A stretch of DNA of 64,000 nucleotides, from contig NZ_CP050191.1 in assembly GCF_011745145.1 (NCBI RefSeq), positions 6,184,367-6,248,366 on the forward strand, written 5' to 3'. The number at the start of each line of letters is the position of its first letter. The first letter of the stretch is position 1. Of the stretch, positions 46,177 through 54,757 are shown in pieces. Below the pieces are notes generated by a model. The model saw nothing but the letters and a program-made list of their open reading frames with translations, was not told the DNA's origin and ran no database searches. This DNA is from Mycobacterium sp. DL440 (GTDB taxonomy: Bacteria; Actinomycetota; Actinomycetes; Mycobacteriales; Mycobacteriaceae). Made by a program: the position numbers and the translations under genes.

Positions 46177-47243
46177 TGTTGAAAGCGCGCAGTATCAACG
46201 AGCACGGTGTCTCGATGTTCCAGTCGGCGATCAGGTCGGTTGGCGCGTACTACTCGCAGGGACCGAGCCGGAAAGTGCTGCGGCGCCGGATGATCGTGTT
46301 CTCGATTCTTCCCGCCGTGGTGCTGGTGGCCGTCGGCGTCAAACTGGTGACGATGGTGGTCATCGGCGGTTCAGCCAAATCCCACTACCTCGACTACAAC
46401 TCATACGGCTTGGCCGACGACGTGCGGAACCTCAAGTTGCTGAACGTGATCGACTCCTACAAGCCATATTTCGCCGATGGTGACCGCTACGTGCTGGAAG
46501 GGAAACTGGCCGACGCCGAGTCGGAGTTCAAGAAGTCGCTGTCGCTGGTCAGCCAGCAGGAATCATGCCCGGTGCGAGTCAATCTCGAGGTGGTGCTGGA
46601 AGCCCTGGGCGATCTCAAGAACGCGGATAAACACCGGGACGAGGCGAAGCCGTTCTGGACCGAGGCGCTGAAGGTGACGCAGGAGGCGCCCGACGGTTGT
46701 TTCGACACGAAGACCGAGCCCGATGAGGAGCGCCGCAAGCACCTCAACGAAACCGAACAGCGACTCCAGGACAAGTTGAAGGACCCGCCACCGTCGGAGG
46801 GTGGCGGTGGTGGCGACCAAGGTGGCGGCGGCCAAGGTGGCCAGGGTGGCGGCGGCGGTGACCAGGGCGGCCAAGGTCAAGGTGGTGACCAAGGTGGCCA
46901 GGGTGGTGACCAGGGCCAAGGCGGCGAGGGCCAGGGTCAAGGTCAGCAGGGCCAGGGCGAGCAGGGCCAAGGTCAGCAGGGCCAGGGCGAGCCGGGCCAA
47001 GGTCAGCAGGGCCAGGGCGAGCCGGGCCAAGGTCAGCAGGGCCAGGGCGAGCCGGGCCAGAGCGGTCAGGGCTCCGGTGGGGCCCCAGACGAATCAACGC
47101 CGGATACCGTCGGCGCAGACCGCATCGCAACCGAATCAGGCGGCGCGGCCACGCACCAGTTGAACCCGGGACAAGGTGACCCGGGCGATGTTCTCAAGCG
47201 ACTGCTGGAGGATTCCAACGCCAGCGGTACCGACCGAGAGTGA
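46173..47243 (+). CDS. TPR-like membrane protein with Gly/Gln repeat tail (BatC/BatE-like)
   Basis: 356 residues. Basic start, membrane helix about 42-68 (IVFSILPAVVLVAVGVKLVTMVVIG), then a short TPR-like region (GDRYVLEGKLADAESEFKKSLSLV, then RVNLEVVLEALGDLKNADKHRDEAKPFWTEALKV, about 105-180), then 100 residues of Gly/Gln/Glu/Pro repeats, and a conserved-looking end with LNPGQGDPGDVLKRLLEDSN. The repeat includes four copies of the decapeptide GQQGQGEPGQ or a close variant. Last gene of the seven-gene MoxR operon, where a TPR protein is expected. Confidence 0.83.
   Translation: MMLKARSINEHGVSMFQSAIRSVGAYYSQGPSRKVLRRRMIVFSILPAVVLVAVGVKLVTMVVIGGSAKSHYLDYNSYGLADDVRNLKLLNVIDSYKPYFADGDRYVLEGKLADAESEFKKSLSLVSQQESCPVRVNLEVVLEALGDLKNADKHRDEAKPFWTEALKVTQEAPDGCFDTKTEPDEERRKHLNETEQRLQDKLKDPPPSEGGGGGDQGGGGQGGQGGGGGDQGGQGQGGDQGGQGGDQGQGGEGQGQGQQGQGEQGQGQQGQGEPGQGQQGQGEPGQGQQGQGEPGQSGQGSGGAPDESTPDTVGADRIATESGGAATHQLNPGQGDPGDVLKRLLEDSNASGTDRE
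46941..47060. repeat. 30-bp in-frame tandem repeat (four copies)
   Basis: Units start at 46941, 46971, 47001 and 47031, each beginning GGTCAGCAGGGCCAGGGCGA; copies 2 and 3 are identical, copies 1 and 4 differ by one base each. Upstream sequence (46800-46940) is a more degenerate version. Near-identity suggests recent expansion and length variation between strains. Confidence 0.9.
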
Positions 47244-47262
47244 GCGCCTGCACCGGCACGCT

Positions 47263-47643
47263 TCAGTTCTCCGACAACACGATGCAATCGCTGTCGCACT
47301 GACCCGGCGGGCCGGGCTGCGCCGCTTTGCGATGCAGTACAGCCCGGTTGGGCACGATCTGATGCGCCTCGTCCTGGCTCGCACCGGCTTGGCCTCGTCC
47401 GTCGACGATCAGTGAATACCCGCCGGGCCTGGGCGGGGGACAGACCAGGGTGGCGTTCTCGTGTGAGGCCAGATTTCTGCGGGTGTGCGCACCGACCGGG
47501 CCGACGTGGATGACGCCGTTGACCAGGTGTGGCTCTACCGCGACGGTGTGCGCGTGGTAGTTGTCGTCGACCGTGACGAGGTAGGCGAACGTGTAGTCCG
47601 CCAGCTTGTCGGCCAGCTGGTTGAGGTCCACTTTCACGCTCAT
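47263..47643 (-). CDS. FMN-binding split-barrel (pyridoxamine oxidase-like) protein
   Basis: 126 residues from MSVKVDLNQLADKLADY. FAYLVTVDDNYHAHTVAVEPHLVNGVIHVGPVGAHTRRNLASHENATLVCPPPRPGGYSLIVDG (paraphrased region 18-82) is the flavin split-barrel pattern of pyridoxamine 5'-phosphate oxidase-like proteins; F420- rather than FMN-binding is possible in this phylum. TATTCT (47650-47655, minus strand) lies 6 nt before the ATG, so the mRNA is probably leaderless. Convergent with the MoxR operon, 19 bp apart. In M. tuberculosis the small gene after groEL2 (Rv0441c) may be the equivalent. Confidence 0.82.
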   Translation of the reverse strand: MSVKVDLNQLADKLADYTFAYLVTVDDNYHAHTVAVEPHLVNGVIHVGPVGAHTRRNLASHENATLVCPPPRPGGYSLIVDGRGQAGASQDEAHQIVPNRAVLHRKAAQPGPPGQCDSDCIVLSEN

Positions 47644-47686
47644 GACGTGAGAATAGGCCGGTTGACGGCGCGGGGTGCCCGACCTG

Positions 47687-49432
47687 TCAGACCGGCGCAG
47701 ATTGGCGCCCGCGCACGAGCCGGCCGGGCCGCGCGTCGGTCGGCACGCCGTTCTCGGCGATGACCTCACCGGAGACGACGGTCGCGACGTAGCCGTCGGC
47801 GGTCTGGTCGAGGCGGCGCCCGCCGCCGGGGAGATCGTAGGCGACGACGGGCCGGTGCAAACGCAGCGCCGTATGGTCGATGACGTTCAGATCGGCCTTG
47901 TAGCCCAACGCAATTCGGCCGCGGTCGGCCAGCCCGGCGACCCTGGCCGGCACCGAGGTCAGTTCCCGGACGGCGTCCGCGACGCGCAGCGTGCCCTTGC
48001 CTCGGTCGCGGACCCAGTGCGTCAGCAGGTAGGTGGGGAAGCTGGCGTCGCAGATCATCCCGTAGTGCGCGCCGCCGTCACCGAGCCCCAGCACCACGTC
48101 GTCGCGGCGGAGCAGTTCTGCAACAGTGTCGAGTGAGTTGTCGCGGAAATTGGCCAGCGTGACCAGCAGCATGGCGTGCCCGTCGTCGTCGAGCAGGCGG
48201 TCATAGGCTTCCTCGAGGGGGTCGACGCCGCGGGCGCGGGCCCGCGCACCGATGGAGTTCGACGGGTCGGGCTCGTAGTCGGGCGCCTCGCCCAGCGGGT
48301 ACATGTACTCCCAGGCCTGCACGGCGAACATGAGCGGATGCCCGTCGCTGGCCGATGAATCGGACAGAATCCTCCTGCGGACTTCGGGTTTACGCATCTC
48401 GGCAACGCGCTCGGCGAGCGGCAGGTGGGCGATCTCGCGGTAGCTCGGGTAGAGGACGAACGGGTTGCCCGACAGTTCGAGACCGAGCACGAGCCCGATC
48501 GGGCGCGGGAAGATCTGGGCAGTGATGAAGGGGCTGTCGGGGGCGGCATTTTGATTGGCCTTCTCGACCATGCGCAGTGCGTCCTCGAAGAACGCCGGGC
48601 CGGCGTTGCCGATCGCCAACGTGAACGTCACCGGCAACCCGACGTCGGCGGCCACGTCGAACACCGTCTGCAGCGCCGGTTCGTAGTCTCCGGCGACCAG
48701 GTCCGGCACGAACTGGATCAGGCCGCCCCCGGCATCGTCGACGCCCCGGGCGATCGCCTCGATCTCGGCGTAGCCGGCGTCGTAACTGGGGATGGGCCGC
48801 CCGCTCTCGGTCTTGTGGATGGTCAACCGCGACGAGGCGAATCCCAGTGCGCCGCAGTGCACGGCCTCGGCGGCGAGCTTGCGCATCAGCGCCAGATCCT
48901 CGGTGGTGGCGGGCTCTCGATCTATGCCGCGCTGCCCCATCACGTACACCCGCAGCGGAGAGTGCGGCAGAAACGCGGCCACATCAATGTCGAGGCGCCG
49001 CGACGACAAGGCGTCGAGGAACTCGGGGAACGTCTCCCACGTCCACGGCAGACCGTCGACCATGACCACCCCGGGGATGTCCTCCACGCCGGCCATCACG
49101 TCGACGAGCACGTCGTGATCTCCCGCGCGGCACGGCGCGAACCCGACGCCGCAGTTGCCCATCACGGCCGTGGTGACCCCGTGCGCCGAAGAGGGATTGA
49201 GCCGTTCCGACCAGATCGCCTGACCGTCGTAGTGCGTGTGCAGGTCCACGAAACCGGGGGTGACCAGCAGTCCGGTGGCATCGATCTCGCGCTCGGCGGT
49301 CCCGTCGATGGACCCCGCTCCGGTACCGATCTCGACGATGACCCCGTCGCGCACGGCGACGTCGCCCACGTACGGTTCACCACCCAGGCCGTCGACGATG
49401 GTGCCGCCGCGGATACACAAGTCGTAGGTCAC
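47687..49432 (-). CDS. N-acyl-D-amino-acid deacylase / D-aminoacylase-type amidohydrolase
   Basis: 581 residues. The N-terminal beta part DLCIRGGTIVDGLGGEPYVGDVAVRDGVI and VTPGFVDLHTHYDGQAIW (HxH metal ligands) belong to the amidohydrolase superfamily, dihydroorotase/D-aminoacylase branch. The late GLGDGGAHYGMICDASFPTYLLTHWVRD carries the catalytic Asp and the family's second signature; RGRIALGYKADLNVIDH is the usual C-terminal closing. It should cleave N-acyl or related amide bonds in the cytoplasm; the substrate is unknown. GTG start with TACGTT 6 nt upstream fits a leaderless transcript. Confidence 0.9.
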   Translation of the reverse strand: MTYDLCIRGGTIVDGLGGEPYVGDVAVRDGVIVEIGTGAGSIDGTAEREIDATGLLVTPGFVDLHTHYDGQAIWSERLNPSSAHGVTTAVMGNCGVGFAPCRAGDHDVLVDVMAGVEDIPGVVMVDGLPWTWETFPEFLDALSSRRLDIDVAAFLPHSPLRVYVMGQRGIDREPATTEDLALMRKLAAEAVHCGALGFASSRLTIHKTESGRPIPSYDAGYAEIEAIARGVDDAGGGLIQFVPDLVAGDYEPALQTVFDVAADVGLPVTFTLAIGNAGPAFFEDALRMVEKANQNAAPDSPFITAQIFPRPIGLVLGLELSGNPFVLYPSYREIAHLPLAERVAEMRKPEVRRRILSDSSASDGHPLMFAVQAWEYMYPLGEAPDYEPDPSNSIGARARARGVDPLEEAYDRLLDDDGHAMLLVTLANFRDNSLDTVAELLRRDDVVLGLGDGGAHYGMICDASFPTYLLTHWVRDRGKGTLRVADAVRELTSVPARVAGLADRGRIALGYKADLNVIDHTALRLHRPVVAYDLPGGGRRLDQTADGYVATVVSGEVIAENGVPTDARPGRLVRGRQSAPV

Positions 49433-49507
49433 CTAACTAACGTACGACGCCACGGCCGTTCGGGGAACAGGCGCCGACGTGTCGGTGCCTGGTGCAAGGA
49501 TCGCTCG

Positions 49508-49894
49508 GTGATCGATCACTTTGGAATCAACTGCTCCGATTGGGCCAAATCGAAGGAGTTCTACGACTCTGTGCTGGGCGTACTCGGGTACAGCCGACAA
49601 CTGGACTACCAGGTTGCGATCGGCTACGGCAGTGACGGCAAGCCCGATTTCTGGATCGCCGACGCCAGTGCCGGCGACGCCGGTGGGCCCAACCGGGAAA
49701 TCCACGTGGCGTTCCATGCGGCCGACACCGATGCCGTGCAGTCGTTCTACGACGCGGCCCTGCGCTTGGGTGCCGAGTCGCTGCACGCGCCACGGCTGTG
49801 GCCCGAATACCACCCGGGCTACTTCGGTGCGTTCGTCCGCGATCCCGACGGAAACAACGTCGAGGCGGTGTTCCACGGGGCCGCAGCGCAGTAG
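49508..49894 (+). CDS. VOC-family (glyoxalase/bleomycin resistance) protein
   Basis: 128 residues, GTG start at 49508. MIDHFGINCSDWAKSKEFYDSVLGVLGY is the first beta-alpha-beta module and HVAFHAADTDAVQSFYDAALRLGAE the second; FVRDPDGNNVEAVFHG gives the last strand with the metal-ligand Glu. Vicinal-oxygen-chelate proteins include dioxygenases, glyoxalases and resistance proteins; which one this is cannot be told. The open frame extends far upstream only as a shadow of the divergent amidohydrolase. 75 bp separate the two starts. Confidence 0.88.
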   Translation: MIDHFGINCSDWAKSKEFYDSVLGVLGYSRQLDYQVAIGYGSDGKPDFWIADASAGDAGGPNREIHVAFHAADTDAVQSFYDAALRLGAESLHAPRLWPEYHPGYFGAFVRDPDGNNVEAVFHGAAAQ

Positions 49895-49898
49895 GCCT

Positions 49899-50387
49899 CT
49901 AGAGCTGTTCCAGTTCCGAGATCCGCCAGTCGCCGCCGACCCGGGTCAGACTGACCCGGTAGGCCAACGCGTCCTTGGTCGACGGACCGCCGGCGGTCTC
50001 GGAGTTCTGGTCGACGAACGCCACCACCTTCGCCTCGTCGGCGGTCAGCGATTCCACGCCGGTGTTGCGGACCGTCGCGGTCTGGGTGACGTTGTCGGCC
50101 TTCGCGCGGATCGTCTTCCGGTAGTCGTCGACGGCGGAGCCGGTCAGCACTTCGGTGACCGCATCGATCTCACCCCGGCTGATCGTCGGGGTGAAGCTCA
50201 GCGCCTTGACCACATTGGTCTTCACGAAATCGGTGACCTGCTCGCGCGCATGGTCGTCGTCGGCGATCGGCGCGGGCGCCGGTGTGCCCTTGACCGACAA
50301 TTGCCAGAACCCCAGGCCGGCGGCGATGACGATCCCCACCACGAGGGCGACGACCGACAGCGTCCAGCCTCGTGTGCGTGTGCTCAT
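49899..50387 (-). CDS. Mce-associated-type membrane protein, partner of the kinase
   Basis: 162 residues: one N-terminal membrane helix (about 8-28, LSVVALVVGIVIAAGLGFW), then an NTF2-like extracytoplasmic domain as in Mce-associated (Mas/Mam) proteins: REQVTDFVKTNVVKALSFTP, DAVTEVLTGSAVDDYRKTI, NTGVESLTADEAKVVAFVDQ. The same pattern ([18 protein letters not shown]) ends the ectodomain of the kinase encoded just upstream. Its start overlaps the kinase stop (TGATG), so the two are made together. No mce genes are nearby. Confidence 0.83.
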   Translation of the reverse strand: MSTRTRGWTLSVVALVVGIVIAAGLGFWQLSVKGTPAPAPIADDDHAREQVTDFVKTNVVKALSFTPTISRGEIDAVTEVLTGSAVDDYRKTIRAKADNVTQTATVRNTGVESLTADEAKVVAFVDQNSETAGGPSTKDALAYRVSLTRVGGDWRISELEQL

Positions 50388-51928
50388 CAGTTCACGAACT
50401 CCAGCTTCGAGGCCTTGTAGCTGCCGTCGACGTGCTCAACGGTGACCCTGACCCTCTGCAGCGAAACCACACCGACCCGGTTGGTCGTGACGGTGACCTT
50501 GGTGTCGACGGTGACGAGTACGACGGCTTCGTCGGAGAACAACGATTCGACACCGGCTCCGGTGATGGTTCCGTCGGTCTTGACGCCCAGGTCCTTGGCC
50601 TTCTGTTTGATCTGCGGGGCCTGGTTCTGCAGGTCGGCGCGGAACTCGTCGGTCGCTCCGTCCATGATCATCGCGAGATCGGTATCGACAGTGTCCGCGC
50701 TGACGGTGACGGTATGCAGCGCGAAAGTCTGGGCGGCGTCCACGTACGGCTGCCACGACGGGGTGGTTCGCGCCACCGGGGCATCGCGGATGAACTGGCT
50801 GATCGCGAAACCGATGGCGCACACCAGGAGCACCGCCAGCACGGTGGGCACCACAACCCTTGCCGCACTGCTCTTCTCGGGGCGGCGCGGCTGCGGGATC
50901 GGGCTCGGTCCCGACCAGTGGGGGGAGGTGTGCGACGGGCTGGCCACCGGGTGAATGGGCGCCGTGAAAGTCGGGGCCGTGATGACCCGCGGGGGCTCGA
51001 GCGAGACCGGTTGCGGTGCTTGCGGCGAGACCGGTGGCGGTGGTTGCGGCGCGGGGGGTCGCTGCGTGAGGGGAGCCGCCGGAGTGGCCGTCGGCCGGGC
51101 GCCGGCGAGCGCCTTGGCGAAATCGCTGCACCGCGGGTAGCGGCCGGCCCGGTCCTTGGACATCCCCTTGAGCATCACCTCGTCCAGGTAGGCCAGTTCG
51201 GGGCGTTCGATCCTCAGGCTCGGTGGGGGCTCGTTGAGCTGCTTGCTGATCACCACCGCCGGGTTGGAGTGATGGAACGGCGAGTGCCCGGCCAGAAGCT
51301 GAAAGGCACTGGCCGCCAAGGCGTATTGATCGGCCCGCCCATCTATCGGCTGCCCCAGGAGCTGCTCGGGAGCGGAATAGGCCATCGAGCCGACGGCCAT
51401 GTTCGTGGCGGTGATGCCGCTGATGTCGTCGATGCGACGGGCAACACCGAAGTCGGCCAACAGAATTCGGCGGCGAGCCACTTCCGGGCCGGTCAGCAGG
51501 ATGTTGGCCGGCTTCACGTCGCGGTGCAGCAGGTTGCGTTCGTGGGCGTAGTCGAGCGCTTCGGCGATGGCGGTGACGATCTCGACCGCTTCGCGTAGCG
51601 GCACCCCGCCGGGGTGACGGTCACGCACGTGCCGCGCGGCGTCGGTGCCGTCGACGTAGTCCATCGCGATCCACAGCTGCCCCTCGTACTCGCCGCGATC
51701 ATGCAGGCCGACGATGTGGGGATGCCAGAGCGACGCGGCGATATCGGCTTCGCGATTGAACCGGTCGCGGTACTGGGCGTCACCGGTCAAAGAGGACGGC
51801 ATGATCTTCAGCGCGTCCTGGCGGGGGAGCCGCGGATGCTGGGCCAGGTAGACCTCGCCCATGCCGCCTGAACCGAGTAGACGTTGAATCGTGTACCCGG
51901 CGAACACGTCACCGGTATTCAACGGCAT
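50387..51928 (-). CDS. Transmembrane Ser/Thr protein kinase (Pkn family)
   Basis: 513 residues. Kinase domain 12-270: Gly loop [12 protein letters not shown], Lys41, HRDVKPAN with Asp137, DFG with Asp159, activation loop with several Ser/Thr ([14 protein letters not shown]), SAPEQ. A Pro-rich juxtamembrane linker (275-355), one membrane helix (about 358-380) and an ectodomain (381-513) follow; the ectodomain is of the Mce-associated/NTF2 type rather than PASTA. Start at 51928 has TACCAT (51935-51940) 6 nt upstream, so leaderless; the longer open frame covers the divergent DinB gene. Linked by overlap to a protein similar to its own ectodomain. Confidence 0.93.
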   Translation of the reverse strand: MPLNTGDVFAGYTIQRLLGSGGMGEVYLAQHPRLPRQDALKIMPSSLTGDAQYRDRFNREADIAASLWHPHIVGLHDRGEYEGQLWIAMDYVDGTDAARHVRDRHPGGVPLREAVEIVTAIAEALDYAHERNLLHRDVKPANILLTGPEVARRRILLADFGVARRIDDISGITATNMAVGSMAYSAPEQLLGQPIDGRADQYALAASAFQLLAGHSPFHHSNPAVVISKQLNEPPPSLRIERPELAYLDEVMLKGMSKDRAGRYPRCSDFAKALAGARPTATPAAPLTQRPPAPQPPPPVSPQAPQPVSLEPPRVITAPTFTAPIHPVASPSHTSPHWSGPSPIPQPRRPEKSSAARVVVPTVLAVLLVCAIGFAISQFIRDAPVARTTPSWQPYVDAAQTFALHTVTVSADTVDTDLAMIMDGATDEFRADLQNQAPQIKQKAKDLGVKTDGTITGAGVESLFSDEAVVLVTVDTKVTVTTNRVGVVSLQRVRVTVEHVDGSYKASKLEFVN

Positions 51929-51982
51929 CCCGTGATGGTAGTCGGACCGGTGACGGGCCGAAGCGCGAGTAGCGTCGAGGCC

Positions 51983-52513
51983 ATGGCTGCCGCTGATTCC
52001 GACGCTGATTCCGGTGCCGTCCGCGAATTGCTGCGCGACGCATTCACCCGGCTCATCGAGCATGTCGACGATCTCACCGACGGGCTGACCGAGGCGGTGT
52101 CGGGTTACCGGCCCACTCCGCAGGCCAACAGCATCGCCTGGCTGATCTGGCACAGCGCCCGCTGCCAGGACCTGCAGTTGTGCGACATCGCCGGGATCGA
52201 ACAGGTGTGGACCCGTGACGGCTGGAAGGACAGGTTCGGGCTCGACCTGCCGGCCGACGACATCGGGTACGGCCACAGCCCCGAGGATGTTGCGAAGGTG
52301 CACGCCCCCGCCGAACTGCTGGCGGGGTACTACCTGGGAGTGCACAAGGTGACGCTGGCCTACATCGCCGGGGTGACCGCCTCCGAACTCGGCCGCGTCG
52401 TCGACCCCCAGTGGAATCCGCCGGTGACGGCCAGCGCGCGGCTGGTCAGCATCATCGACGATTGCGCCCAACACCTGGGTCAGGCCGCATATCTGCGCGG
52501 CATCATCCCTTGA
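51983..52513 (+). CDS. DinB-family protein (DUF664, mycothiol-transferase-like)
   Basis: 176 residues from [21 protein letters not shown], a four-helix bundle of the DinB superfamily. The metal-binding histidines expected in this fold are in [16 protein letters not shown] and in [17 protein letters not shown]. Actinobacterial DUF664 members transfer or hydrolyse mycothiol conjugates in detoxification. TAGCGT (51970-51975) is exactly 7 nt before the ATG (leaderless), and only about 30 bp separate this -10 from that of the divergent kinase gene. Overlaps the next gene by TTGA. Confidence 0.87.
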   Translation: MAAADSDADSGAVRELLRDAFTRLIEHVDDLTDGLTEAVSGYRPTPQANSIAWLIWHSARCQDLQLCDIAGIEQVWTRDGWKDRFGLDLPADDIGYGHSPEDVAKVHAPAELLAGYYLGVHKVTLAYIAGVTASELGRVVDPQWNPPVTASARLVSIIDDCAQHLGQAAYLRGIIP

Positions 52514-53082
52514 TCACCCGGTGGTGGCCGGTCATCGGCCTCACCGCCATGGTGCTGCTCGGCTGGGCGGTACGCACCGGCCCAGTGCCGATCGATGACT
52601 GGTTTCAGCACGTCGGGGTCGAGCTCGGTTCGTATCGGGACGTGTTCCTCGTGTTCAGCAAGCCGTTGCTCGGGGCGGCCGCGTTGCTCGTCGGCATCGT
52701 CGTGGCGCTGCGGCAACATCGGAAGCGGTTGGCGCTCGCCATGGTGGTGAGCCCGCTGGTCGCGATCACCATCGTGCGTCTCATCAAGCCGATCTTCGGC
52801 AGGGAGAAAGGTGGCGCGCTGGCCTACCCCAGCGGCCATACCACCTTCCTCGTGGCGGTGACGAGCCTGCTCGTGCTGTTGGCCGGGATGCGGCTGTGGG
52901 CACTGGTCGTCGCGGTCAGCATCGTCCTGCTCGCCGTGTTCGGCCTGTCGATGACCTTCCACTACTTCACCGACACGATCGGCGGGGTGCTGCTGGGCAC
53001 CTCGGTGGTGTGCATCGCCGCGATTTTCGCCCGTGATGGGCAATATGGTCAGGTGGAGAGCGCCTCGCCCGATCTTCGCTGA
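52510..53082 (+). CDS. PAP2-family membrane phosphatase
   Basis: 190 residues from a TTG that overlaps the DinB stop (TTGA); an ATG at 52549 is the alternative. Five or six membrane helices. The three acid-phosphatase motifs are present: [10 protein letters not shown] (motif 1, Lys and Arg), YPSGHTT (motif 2, PSGH) and SMTFHYFTD (motif 3, the nucleophilic His and Asp; Ser-Met-Thr replaces the usual SR). Such enzymes dephosphorylate undecaprenyl pyrophosphate or phosphatidate at the outer face of the membrane. Motif 3 lacks its usual arginine, so activity may be altered. Confidence 0.88.
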   Translation: MITRWWPVIGLTAMVLLGWAVRTGPVPIDDWFQHVGVELGSYRDVFLVFSKPLLGAAALLVGIVVALRQHRKRLALAMVVSPLVAITIVRLIKPIFGREKGGALAYPSGHTTFLVAVTSLLVLLAGMRLWALVVAVSIVLLAVFGLSMTFHYFTDTIGGVLLGTSVVCIAAIFARDGQYGQVESASPDLR

Positions 53083-53487
53083 GCGCTCATTTGTCTGGTG
53101 CCGATGTTTCATGAAGTGGCAACGCATCCCGCGGAGCGCTCAGGTGCGGAACGGCACCCGATCTCCCCGGGGCCATTTTCAAGATCGATTAACCATCAAG
53201 TGCCGGTTGATAGTTCAGATCGGCCGGTTGTTGTCTGTGTTGCATTCCGCAAGTCTTTCAGACCTGGGGCCGCACTTCAGCAAACTTTTTGGGCAGGCGC
53301 GAGCTGCGCAGATGGCTCCTTTTTAGTTTTTGCGGCAACGGCGCCGGGGGTGAAGGTATTTGCATCTGCAACGACCGTAAATCATCACCTGAGAAAAACC
53401 TGAGATCTTGATGAGCGACGGGTAAGTTTCGGCGCGTACCGAGCGATCGGTCAGCCCAAATAGCAAGTTATCGAGGGGATTTCAGTT
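53083..53487. other. 405-bp regulatory region upstream of the two-repeat exported protein
   Basis: No gene is supportable. It is AT-richer than the flanks, like the region before the giant glycine-rich gene. It contains an inverted repeat AACCATCAA / TTGATAGTT (53191-53199, 53207-53215; one mismatch), the shared promoter module (53359-53428) and a leader of about 50 nt ending in GAGGGGA before the ATG. Confidence 0.6.
53359..53428 (+). promoter_or_regulatory. Conserved promoter module, copy 2 (two-repeat exported protein)
   Basis: TTTGCATCTGCAAC (53359-53372), 13 nt, CACCTGAGAAAAA (53386-53398), C, CTGAGATCTTGAT (53400-53412 region), 9 nt, GTAAGTT (53422-53428). CTGAG starts at 53389 and 53400, 11 bp apart; the second is 17 nt upstream of the -10 TAAGTT (53423-53428). 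By hand count 49 of 70 positions match copy 1 without a gap, 43 of 48 in the three named blocks. Confidence 0.75.
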
Positions 53488-54618
53488 ATGAACAGTCGTG
53501 TCTCGAGCGGTCTCACCGCATGCGTCGCCGTCGCCACCGCCGGCGTCATCGCGATCACTCCGGTCGCGTCGTCGGCACCCACGCCGCCGCGCGTGCTCGA
53601 CGCATCGGCGGCCTTGATGGCCAGCTTCGAGAACATGAATCAAGCGGGGTTGGTCTTCATGGCAGGTCAACGGCTTGCCGACCAGTTCGTCCAAGCGCCG
53701 TTCATCCCGCTGGTCCTTGCGGCCCAGCTCGCGGCGGGCGACAACGAGCGGCTGTTCTCCCAGATTCGGCAGATGGTCGATTCACCGGTCTATGTCGCGG
53801 ATCCGCTCATCGAGGCGATTGCCATCACGTTGCCGGATGAGTTCGGCGGCGGCTCGGACCATGTAACCAACACCGCTGCCGGCGACGGCGCCTTCATGCA
53901 GTTCCGCAACAACGAACTCCTGGGCCTCCGCGACGACATCAACGCTCAGTTCGCCCAGGCGCTCGGTGTCGATACCCCGTGGCCCAACGACAATTACGTC
54001 GCGGCGCTCGCTCAGGGAGTGCAGGAGTCGGCGGTGCGGAGCGTCAACGGCGTCGTGCTCGGGGCGGCCGGCCTGGTGTCAGTCGCCCAGGCGATGGCAT
54101 CCGGCGACAACCTTGCGGTCTACCAGGCGGTGAAGGAATACATCGACGCCCCGATGTGGGCCGCGGATCCGGCCATCGAGGGGCTTGCCGAAGCGCTCCC
54201 CGAATCCCTCGGTGGCGGCACCAATCACAGCCCGACCGACCCGACCGGCGATGGCGCCCTCATGCAGTTCCGCAACAAGCAACTGATCGGTGCACGCGAT
54301 TCCGTGCGCATCGCCGCCGCCAACGTGCTCGGCGTTCGCGACAAGGTGGACAGCACCGGCAACGTGATCACCAACAGCCTCAACCGCGCGCAGCTGTCGG
54401 CCGGCGGCGATGAGCCAGGCGCCGACGCGCCGAAGGTGAACAAGCTCAAGCCCCATGTCACCAACCTCAACGCCCAGTTGAGCGATGCCAACGACAAGGC
54501 CGAGAAGCGGCGGGGCAAGGCCAAGGCGAACGTGGACAAGGTCGTGAAGAAGGTGCGGGAAGCGGCCGACAAGACGGCCAAGAAGCTCAGCCCGAAGAAG
54601 TCGGACTCGGACGACTGA
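53488..54618 (+). CDS. Exported two-repeat protein with Lys-rich tail
   Basis: 376 residues. Signal peptide about 1-30 (LTACVAVATAGVIAITPVASSAP). Two tandem homologous units follow (about 70-160 and 190-283), each with a DPxIExxAxxLPxxxGGG stretch and then a GDGAxMQFRNxxLxGxRD stretch; for example GDGAFMQFRNNELLGLRD and GDGALMQFRNKQLIGARD. The last 60 residues are very basic and alternating (AKANVDKVVKKVREAADKTA, then KKLSPKKSDSDD), like heparin- or nucleic-acid-binding tails of mycobacterial HBHA/histone-like proteins. No known domain recognised. GAGGGGA precedes the ATG. Shares its promoter module with the giant glycine-rich protein gene. Confidence 0.85.
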   Translation: MNSRVSSGLTACVAVATAGVIAITPVASSAPTPPRVLDASAALMASFENMNQAGLVFMAGQRLADQFVQAPFIPLVLAAQLAAGDNERLFSQIRQMVDSPVYVADPLIEAIAITLPDEFGGGSDHVTNTAAGDGAFMQFRNNELLGLRDDINAQFAQALGVDTPWPNDNYVAALAQGVQESAVRSVNGVVLGAAGLVSVAQAMASGDNLAVYQAVKEYIDAPMWAADPAIEGLAEALPESLGGGTNHSPTDPTGDGALMQFRNKQLIGARDSVRIAAANVLGVRDKVDSTGNVITNSLNRAQLSAGGDEPGADAPKVNKLKPHVTNLNAQLSDANDKAEKRRGKAKANVDKVVKKVREAADKTAKKLSPKKSDSDD

Positions 54619-54629
54619 GCCACGAGCAG

Positions 54630-54667
54630 CACAGCGGGCGACGACTGGGGGGTCGCCGTCCGCTGTG
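54630..54667 (+). terminator. Hairpin downstream of the two-repeat protein gene
   Basis: CACAGCGG-GCGAC pairs with GTCGC-CGT-CCGCTGTG (3-nt bulge), 11 bp after the stop. Strong stem without a T-run; probable intrinsic terminator of mycobacterial type. Confidence 0.65.
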
Positions 54668-54699
54668 TCGCTCCTCGAGGGTGCGCGCGCGGCCCGCAC

Positions 54700-54713
54700 T
54701 TGACAGGTGTCAA
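54700..54713. promoter_or_regulatory. Palindromic operator candidate before the aldehyde dehydrogenase gene
   Basis: TTGACA-GG-TGTCAA is a perfect 14-bp palindrome 45 bp before the ATG. A site of this kind fits TetR- or GntR-type regulators. It lies just upstream of the -35 position of the predicted leaderless promoter (-10 TAACAT at 54745-54750). Confidence 0.5.
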
Positions 54714-54757
54714 CCCCGGTGCGACGTGCGTCACAAACGGTGATTAACATAGGCGCT

